Positions 58,701 to 64,000 of a stretch of DNA of 64,000 nt are shown in pieces (within the stretch, counting starts at the first letter, position 1; each line of letters begins with the position of its first letter). Position numbers and translations under genes: made by a program. The stretch is from DATKHR01 sp036557365. Its GTDB lineage: Bacteria; Acidobacteriota; Vicinamibacteria; Vicinamibacterales; CAVVIG01. Under the pieces are notes generated by a model. That model did no database searches and was not told the DNA's origin. It saw nothing but the letters and a program-made list of their open reading frames with translations. The stretch lies in the NCBI GenBank assembly GCA_036557365.1, contig DATBHR010000089.1, forward strand, positions 1 to 64,000, read 5' to 3'.

Positions 58701-59080
58701 GGCGGCGTCGGCATGCCCTGGGGCAGCAGACGTGCGGCCTGAGTGATGGCGGCCTGCACGTCGACCGCGGCGCCGTCGAGACTGCGGTTCAGGTCGAACT
58801 CGAGCGTGATCTGCGTCGAGCCGAGCGAGTTGACCGACGTCATCGACTCGAGGCCCGCGATCATCGAGAACTGGTTCTCGAGCGGCGTGGCGACCGAGGC
58901 GCCCATCGTCTCCGGGCTCGCGCCGGGCAGCTGCGCCGTCACCAGCAGCGTCGGAAAGTCGACGTTCGGGAGATCGCTGACCGGCAGCGATCGGTACGCG
59001 ACCATGCCGAACAACGCGATCGCCGCCATCAGCAGACTCGTCGCGATGGGGCGCTTGATGAATCCTTCAGAGATGTTCAC
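55790..59080 (-). CDS. RND multidrug efflux permease (MdtC-like)
   Basis: 1096 residues, twelve helices and two periplasmic loops. It begins MNISEGFIKRPIATSLLMAAIALFG and has FVVDDAIVMLENIYRH in helix 4, as in the MdtB/MdtC branch. A low-complexity insertion of Gly, Thr, Ala and Ser (about residues 795-840) sits in the second periplasmic loop. A short His/Lys-rich stretch (HGQKKAAPHVKKE) occupies the central loop. It is the last gene of the adaptor-pump-pump operon, 37 bases after the MdtB-like gene. MdtB/C act as a heteromultimer. Confidence 0.9.
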   Translation of the reverse strand: MNISEGFIKRPIATSLLMAAIALFGMVAYRSLPVSDLPNVDFPTLLVTAQLPGASPETMGASVATPLENQFSMIAGLESMTSVNSLGSTQITLEFDLNRSLDGAAVDVQAAITQAARLLPQGMPTPPTFTKVNPADQPILYLVITSSTMPPWTLDEYAETRIAQRISMVSGVAQVQVLGSQKYAVHVQLDPHQLASRQIGINEIEASLRNWNVNTPTGSIIGPHKAFTLQATGQLMNADEYKDMIVTYRNGAPVRLSELGTVVDGVEDQRTASWFYTRDTEQRAITLGIQRQPGTNTIAVADAVKALLPQFRLELPTSVHMDVLYDRSDTIRESYRDVQFTMALTLALVIMVIYVFLRNVWATVIPSLALPFSIIGTFAVMYLLGYSLDNLSMMALILSVGFVVDDAIVMLENIYRHVEMGEDPLTASLVGSREIGFTIVSMTLSLAAVFIPVLFMGGVLGRLFREFSVTICVAILISGVVSVTLTPMLCSRFLKPAEAHGTDDGHGQKKAAPHVKKESKFGQVTEAAFDSLLRGYDRTLQVVLRHRPATMLSFAIVLVLTAFLFIVVPKGFIPNQDTDQIAVVTEAAEGTSYDKLVEYQGRIAQIIRQDPNVEGLVSTIGGSAANTLGGPNLGQIVVHLKPRSERDDLADDIIEKLRPQLSEVPGMEVFLQNPPTVRIGGQVSKSLYQYSMQSPDREALYNASRQLRKALANVEGIEDLTSDLEVNSPQVNVQIDRDKAAALGVTASQIENAFYDAYGPRWVSTIYAPVNEYKVLLELAPQFQADPSALSLLYFKTTPNQPPAGASLPGGGAVSATVTGGQTTGTGTSAATLAATSGTVVPLDTLAKTTQVVGPQTVNHKGQLPAVTISFGLKPGASLGGVLTQVREIADRTLPETVSGQFQGAAKAFQSSLGNLAVLLVIAIMVVYIVLGILYESYIHPLTILSGLPSAGFGALVTLILFRMDLNIYAFVGMIMLIGIVEKNAIMQIDFALEAERSGKSPRDAIYEGCLIRFRPIMMTTMAALLGAVPIALGYGAGGEARQPLGLVVVGGLLFSQLVTLYLTPVVYTYMAQVQGWLKSRQKGGDHSLQPIVVGK

Positions 59081-59117
59081 GGACAGGCTCCGAAGTCCGA
59101 AGCGTCAGCTTCAGACT

Positions 59118-62100
59118 TCACACTTCATACTTCAACGTGGCCACGGACGGGATGCGGCTGGTCTTGAAGAGCGCCGCGAGATACGTATAAACGACCGGCG
59201 TCAGATACAAGGTGATCAGCTGCGAGACGACGAGACCGCCGACCACGCACAGGCCCAGCGGACGCCGCGCCTCACCGCCGGCGCCGTAGCCGAGAGCAAT
59301 CGGCACCGCTCCAAGCAGCGCGGCCATCGTCGTCATCATGATCGGACGGAAGCGGATGATGCAGCCTTCGTAGATCGCGTCCGTCGGCGACTTCCCATGT
59401 TGACGCTCGGCTTCGAGCGCGAAGTCGATCTGCATGATCGCGTTCTTCTTGACGATGCCGATGAGCATCACGAGGCCGACGAACGAATAGATGTTCAGCT
59501 CGTTGCCGAAGATATAGAGCGTGATGAGCGCACCGAGTCCTGCCGACGGGAGTCCGGACAGGATCGTGATCGGGTGGATGTAGCTCTCGTACAGCGCGCC
59601 GAGCACGATATAGACGACGCCGATCGCGACGAACAGCAGCAGTCCGAGATTGCTCATCGACTGCTGGAACACCTTGGCCGAACCTTCGAAGCTGGTCGAG
59701 ATGGTCGGCGGAAGAATGCGGTCGGCGACCTGTTTGACGTGCGCGGTCGCGGTGCCGAGCGAAATGCCGGGCCTGAGGCCGAATGAGATCGACACCGACG
59801 GCAGCTGGCCCGAGTGGTTGATCGACTGCGGACCAACGGTTTCCTTGAAGTCCACGACCGATTCGAGGGGCACGAGCATGCCGCCCGGCGTCCGGAACGC
59901 AAGTTTCTCAAGCGATTCGGACGCCGCCTGGTACTTCGGATCGAGCTCCACGAGCACGCGGTACTGCGCGACGTTGCCGTAGATCGTCGACGACCACTTC
60001 GGGCCCAGCGCGTCGTACAGCGCATTCTGAATCGTCGTCGCATTCAACCCGACCATCGCCGCCTTGTCGCGATTGATGACCAGGTTGATCCGTGGACTCT
60101 TCATCTCCATGTCGGTTGAAGCGTCCTGGATTTCCGGAACCTCCGTGCTGATCGCCTGCTCGAGGATCGGCCCCCACTTGTAGAGGTCGTCGGTATTCAT
60201 CCCCTGCATCATGATGCTGTAGTTCTGGTTGCCCATGCGGCCGCCGATCTGCAGCGACGGGGGAAGGCCGACGAACCCGCGGAAGCCGGGGAAACGAAGC
60301 AGCTGCGGTCTCAGCTCCTGTGCGATCTGCTGCGCGGACTTGTCGCGCTGCGCGCGCGGCACGAGCTGCACCATGATGCGTCCGTTGTTGGCGCTGCCGC
60401 CGCTTCCGCCGCCCGGGCCGCCGCCGACGCTCGCCAGGAACGAATCGACGTACTTGTTGCGGATGACGATGTCGGCGACCTGCTGCGTCCAGCGCGACAT
60501 GTCGTAGTACGACGTGCCTTGCGCTGCCTGCAGGTTGACGAACATCGAGTCGTTGTCCTGATCGGGGATGAACCCGGTCGGGATGATCCGGAACATATGG
60601 ACCGTCGCGAGCAGGACGCCGATGAAGACCGCCATCATCACGGCGCGGTGGCGCAGGACGAGGCCGAGACTCCATTCGTAACCCGCGAGCAGCGCGTCGA
60701 ACGCGCGATCCATCAGGCCGGCGAAGCCCTTCTTGCTGTGCACGACGCGCAGGAACCGGCTGCAGAGCATCGGCGTCAGCGTGACGGATACGACGCCCGA
60801 GATCAGGATCGCTGTCGTGATGGTCACCGCGAACTCGCGGAACAGCCGTCCCAGAATCCCGCTCATGAAGAGAATCGGGATGAAGACCGCGGCGAGCGAG
60901 GTCGTCATCGTCAGGATGGTGAACCCGATCTCCTTCGATCCCTTGAGCGACGCTTCGAGCGGCGTCTCGCCCTGCTCCATGTGACGGACGATGTTCTCCA
61001 GCATCACGATCGCGTCGTCCACGACGAAGCCGATCGAGAGGATGAGCGCCATCATCGACAGGTTGTTCAGGCTGAAGTTCAGCATCTCCATGACGGCGAA
61101 CGTGCCGAGAATGGAGAAGGGAAGCGCGAGCGCCGGGATCAGCGTCGCGGATCCGTTGTGCAGGAACAGGAAGATGACGCCGACGACGAGGAAGAGCGTC
61201 GCGAGCATCGTGACCTGGACGTCCTTGAACGCCTCGCGAATCGTGCGCGACCGATCCTGCCGCGGCGTCAGCTGAACCGATGGCGGCAGCTGCTTTTCAA
61301 ATGACGGCAGCAACGCGCGCACCGCGTCGGTCACCTGAATCGTGTTGCTCCCAGGCTGCCGCATCACCTGCAGCGTGATGGCGGTCCGCTTGAGCGGCGG
61401 TGCGGTCGGGCCGCCCGGCTTCGTGTAGAACCACGAGCCGTTGAAGACGTTTTCGACGCTGTCGATGACGTTGGCGATCTGGTCGAGGCGAACCGGCGCG
61501 CCGCGGCGATAGGTGACCACCATCGGCCGGAACGCCGCCGCGTTCATCAGCTGACCTTCCGCCTTGATGTTGAAGGTGGCGTGCGGTCCGAACAGCTGCC
61601 CCGTGGGCAGATTGACGTTCCAGTTCTGCAGCGCCTGGTCGACTTCGTTGATGCCGATCCGCTGCGCGTGAAGTTTGTCGGGATCGAGCTGCACGCGGAC
61701 CGCGTACTTCGCGGCGCCCTGCACGTTCACCTGCGAGACGCCGTTCACCATGGAGATGCGCGGCGCGATCAGCGTCTCGGCGTAGTCGTCGAGCACCGAC
61801 AACGGCAGGGTGTTCGACGTCAGGTTGAGCATCAGAATCGGCTGATCGTTCGGGTTGTTCTTCCTGAACGATGGCGGCGACGGCATACCGGCGGGCAGCA
61901 GCGGCATGACCGCCGCAATCGCGGTTTGCACGTCTACCGTGGCGCTGTCGATGTCGCGGCCGAGATCGAACTGGAGCGTGACGTTCGTGCTGCCGGATCC
62001 GCTCCGCGACGTCATCGTGTCGAGGCCCGCGATGGTCGTGAACTGCCGTTCGAGCGGACTTGCGACAGACGACGCCATCGTCCCGGGATCGCCGCCGGGC

Positions 62101-62252
62101 AGACCCGCACTGACGTTGAGCGTCGGATAGTCGACCTGCGGAAGATCGCTGACCGGCAGCGCGCGATACGCCACCACGCCGAACAGCGCGATCGCCGCCA
62201 TCAGCAGGCTGGTGGCGATCGGACGGCGGATGAAGACTTCAGAGAGGTTCAT
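59118..62252 (-). CDS. RND multidrug efflux permease (MdtB-like)
   Basis: 1044 residues, starting MNLSEVFIRRPIATSLLMAAIALFG, very like its downstream neighbour, with FVVDDAIVMLENIVRH in helix 4. A glycine-rich insert (GGGPGGGSGGSANNG, about 575) lies in a periplasmic loop. It probably assembles with the MdtC-like protein and the adaptor encoded upstream. A partner outer-membrane channel is not in this window. Confidence 0.9.
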   Translation of the reverse strand: MNLSEVFIRRPIATSLLMAAIALFGVVAYRALPVSDLPQVDYPTLNVSAGLPGGDPGTMASSVASPLERQFTTIAGLDTMTSRSGSGSTNVTLQFDLGRDIDSATVDVQTAIAAVMPLLPAGMPSPPSFRKNNPNDQPILMLNLTSNTLPLSVLDDYAETLIAPRISMVNGVSQVNVQGAAKYAVRVQLDPDKLHAQRIGINEVDQALQNWNVNLPTGQLFGPHATFNIKAEGQLMNAAAFRPMVVTYRRGAPVRLDQIANVIDSVENVFNGSWFYTKPGGPTAPPLKRTAITLQVMRQPGSNTIQVTDAVRALLPSFEKQLPPSVQLTPRQDRSRTIREAFKDVQVTMLATLFLVVGVIFLFLHNGSATLIPALALPFSILGTFAVMEMLNFSLNNLSMMALILSIGFVVDDAIVMLENIVRHMEQGETPLEASLKGSKEIGFTILTMTTSLAAVFIPILFMSGILGRLFREFAVTITTAILISGVVSVTLTPMLCSRFLRVVHSKKGFAGLMDRAFDALLAGYEWSLGLVLRHRAVMMAVFIGVLLATVHMFRIIPTGFIPDQDNDSMFVNLQAAQGTSYYDMSRWTQQVADIVIRNKYVDSFLASVGGGPGGGSGGSANNGRIMVQLVPRAQRDKSAQQIAQELRPQLLRFPGFRGFVGLPPSLQIGGRMGNQNYSIMMQGMNTDDLYKWGPILEQAISTEVPEIQDASTDMEMKSPRINLVINRDKAAMVGLNATTIQNALYDALGPKWSSTIYGNVAQYRVLVELDPKYQAASESLEKLAFRTPGGMLVPLESVVDFKETVGPQSINHSGQLPSVSISFGLRPGISLGTATAHVKQVADRILPPTISTSFEGSAKVFQQSMSNLGLLLFVAIGVVYIVLGALYESYIHPITILSGLPSAGLGALITLYIFGNELNIYSFVGLVMLIGIVKKNAIMQIDFALEAERQHGKSPTDAIYEGCIIRFRPIMMTTMAALLGAVPIALGYGAGGEARRPLGLCVVGGLVVSQLITLYLTPVVYTYLAALFKTSRIPSVATLKYEV

Positions 62253-62273
62253 GTCGAGCTGCGCGAACGGTCG

Positions 62274-63572
62274 TTACTGTCCCTGGCCTCGCCCCTGACC
62301 GCCGCGTCCTTGTCCCTGTCCCTGGCCGCGACCGCGTCCGCGGCCCGACCCACCACTCTGGTCGGTCGTCACTTTCGCGCCGGGTTCGAGACGAAGCTGT
62401 CCTTCGGTGACCACCGTCTCGCCGGGTCGCAGACCCTTGGTCACGACGATGTCCTGCTCCACGCGCTGTGCGGTTTCAACCGGCCGCTGCTCGACGGTTG
62501 AATCGTCCTTGACGACGAAGACGTACTGGCCGTCCTGTCCTGTCTGCACCGCCTGCCCGGGAACGACGGTCGCGTTTGAGAGCGTGGCGAGGCGAAGCGT
62601 GACACGCGCAAACTGTCCCGGCCACAGACGATGATCAGCATTCGGAAACGACGCTTTCAGCTTGATCGTGTCCGTCGTCATGTCGACAGCGTTGTCGACG
62701 AAGGCGAGCGTGCCGGATGCGGGCTGCGCTTCGGCGTCCTGCGGGACGGCCGTCACCGCCAGCTTCGAATCCGTCATGTGCTTCTTGATCGTCGGGAGGT
62801 GAACCGCGGGAACGGCGAACGTCACGTAAATCGGATCCACGCGCGCGACCGTGATCATCTCGAGCTGGTTGGCGGTGATGAGGCTGCCGACCTTCACGGA
62901 GAGGCTTCCGGTTCGGCCGTCGATCGGCGACGTAATCACCGTGTAGCCGAGCTGGACGCGCGCGTTGTCGACCGCGGCCTGCTGCGCGACGAGCTCCGCC
63001 TTCGCGCTCTCGACGTTGGCTTTGTCCGCGTTGACGGCGGCAGCGGTGGCGTCGGCTTGCGCGCGCGACTGCTCGCCGGCGTCCTTGGACAGGATGCCAC
63101 GCTGCACGAGCTGCGAATTCCGTTCTGATGTCAGTTGCTGGTACTCGGCGTTCGCCGCGTCGCGCGCGAGCTGCGCCTGCGCCTGGGCGAGCAGCGCCTT
63201 GTCCTTCGAGAGGTTGGCTTCGGCCTGCGCGACCGCCGCTTCGAACGGCCGGCGGTCGAGCGTGAAGAGCCGTTGACCGGCCTTTACGAAATCCCCTTCG
63301 TGGAAGGCAATCTCCTCGAGCTGTCCGGTCACCTGCGAGCGGATGGAAATGGTCGCGTATGCTTCGATGTTGCCGATGGCCGCGATGTCGACCGGAACGT
63401 CCCGCTCTCCGACCTTGGCGACCACGACCGGCGCGTCGCCTCCGCCGCCGCGGCCGCCACGGCCGCGACCGCTCCCGGTGGTCCCGCTGCCGGCGGCAGA
63501 GGTCTTGTTACTGCAGGCCGCCGTACCGACTGCAAGGACGCAAACGGAAAGAAAGAAAACGGTTCTTCGCAC
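62274..63572 (-). CDS. RND periplasmic adaptor (MdtA-like)
   Basis: 432 residues. The signal region contains a lipobox-like VGTAACS (Cys about 20). Next come a Gly/Arg-rich linker (about 31-48), then two biotinyl-lipoyl-like halves (ISIRSQVTGQLEEI, and VITSPIDGRTGSLSV) with an alpha-hairpin between them, and the beta-barrel. The last 35 residues are a Gly/Arg/Gln low-complexity tail, unusual for this family and absent from the metal adaptor at 12458. It is the first gene of the operon. No regulator is adjacent. Confidence 0.88.
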   Translation of the reverse strand: MRRTVFFLSVCVLAVGTAACSNKTSAAGSGTTGSGRGRGGRGGGGDAPVVVAKVGERDVPVDIAAIGNIEAYATISIRSQVTGQLEEIAFHEGDFVKAGQRLFTLDRRPFEAAVAQAEANLSKDKALLAQAQAQLARDAANAEYQQLTSERNSQLVQRGILSKDAGEQSRAQADATAAAVNADKANVESAKAELVAQQAAVDNARVQLGYTVITSPIDGRTGSLSVKVGSLITANQLEMITVARVDPIYVTFAVPAVHLPTIKKHMTDSKLAVTAVPQDAEAQPASGTLAFVDNAVDMTTDTIKLKASFPNADHRLWPGQFARVTLRLATLSNATVVPGQAVQTGQDGQYVFVVKDDSTVEQRPVETAQRVEQDIVVTKGLRPGETVVTEGQLRLEPGAKVTTDQSGGSGRGRGRGQGQGQGRGGQGRGQGQ

Positions 63573-63666
63573 GTAAGAAAGCTCCCGCTACAGTAGACCG
63601 AAACGCGTGTTACAAACAGACATACGGAACGTTATTACGGACCATTTACCAAACGGACGTCATTTG

Positions 63667-64000
63667 ATGTCTCTTTACGAGATCCTGATGGATCACTGGG
63701 ACGGGGACAAGCTTCTTTTGATGCCGGATGACGTTCAGTCTGCACTCGAGGCTGGAAGGGTCCTGTTCCTGCCGAAACTCGGATTCGCCGTCCAGCCCAG
63801 CGAAGAGGGGCTGTTTAACCCGGCTATTCTTGGCGGCGCCAAGAACGCCAGCTTCGACCCGCGGACCGGCACGCTCGGAGGAACGACCTTATCGGGGACT
63901 GATCGAGAGTCACTCCATCATCTATTAGAGCGCTTCAGCCGTTCGGCCCGGACGCTTGCCGGCGCGCTGCTCCCGTCTTACGCGAGCCGGTTGACGCAGG
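63667..64000 (+). CDS. kdoO: Kdo hydroxylase-like protein, N-terminal part (runs off window)
   Basis: The first 111 codons of a frame that continues past the window. It reads MSLYEILMDHWD, then GRVLFLPKLGFAVQPSEEGLF and KNASFDPRTGTLGG, which match the start of the Kdo 3-hydroxylase (KdoO) family that modifies Kdo in LPS with Fe(II) and 2-oxoglutarate. The catalytic iron ligands would lie downstream, outside the window. It is divergent from the MdtA-like gene, 94 bases between starts. Confidence 0.75.
   Translation, partial: MSLYEILMDHWDGDKLLLMPDDVQSALEAGRVLFLPKLGFAVQPSEEGLFNPAILGGAKNASFDPRTGTLGGTTLSGTDRESLHHLLERFSRSARTLAGALLPSYASRLTQ

Noticed and set aside
59081..59117. Short ACTTCA-type repeats between the two RND genes
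   Set aside because: Too short and irregular to support a function; probably slippage in a spacer.

Overview
The window looks like a high-GC Gram-negative chromosome, most plausibly Acidobacteriota (Vicinamibacteria-like). The evidence is an ADOP-type duplicated ABC permease at the left edge, a CHAT-TPR protein, a carbamoyltransferase/DUF5989 cassette, an MdtABC-like RND operon and a Kdo hydroxylase start at the right edge, which implies lipid A/Kdo LPS. The assignment is inferred from gene content only.

Layout. 1-2.2 kb is probable core (ADOP permease, VOC protein). 2.2-42.8 kb is accessory DNA built from four tandem segments. Each junction is a copy of the 5' part of a tRNA-Ser gene (starting at 2216, 3828, 10134 and 18576), and the stack ends in an intact tRNA-Ser(GGA) at 42787-42876. 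Several junctions also carry paired TATCACA/TTACACA-like arm repeats. No integrase is visible, so the segments look like accreted integrase-less elements (CIME-like). Segment 1 holds a broken MFS/methyltransferase chimera. Segment 2 holds small-molecule oxidation and hydrolysis genes with an AraC regulator. Segment 3 is a heavy-metal efflux operon (TolC-like, adaptor, CzcA/CusA-type RND, CzcD-type CDF and small membrane or lipoproteins). Segment 4 is a defence island.

The defence island has a leftward pair (secreted CHAT-TPR protein, then a nuclease-STAND NTPase) and a leftward ArdC-like anti-restriction protein. Running divergently is a seven-gene rightward operon of about 15.4 kb: SNF2 helicase with a DUF3883-like end, AlbA_2/GHKL protein, DUF1156 DNA methyltransferase, Swt1-type HEPN-DUF499 ATPase, Rad50-like ABC ATPase with two CxxC pairs, a probable winged-helix middle component, and a PD-(D/E)xK nuclease-like protein. 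The helicase, DUF1156 and DUF499 trio is also found in BREX type 3 (BrxHII/PglXI/BrxC), but no PglZ, BrxA or BrxF is present. The last three genes resemble an ABC-three-component module. A convergent orphan DNA methyltransferase with a ribbon-helix-helix regulator and palindromic operator follows. This composite, PglZ-less operon is the best candidate here for an under-described defence system.

42.9-64 kb looks like ordinary chromosome: a leftward operon (ferritin-like, carbamoyltransferase, DUF5989, methyltransferase, SGNH hydrolase, S58 peptidase), a methyltransferase, an IlvE-like aminotransferase divergent from a MocR regulator, small secreted or membrane proteins, a polytopic membrane protein, the MdtABC-like efflux operon, and the start of a Kdo hydroxylase gene.
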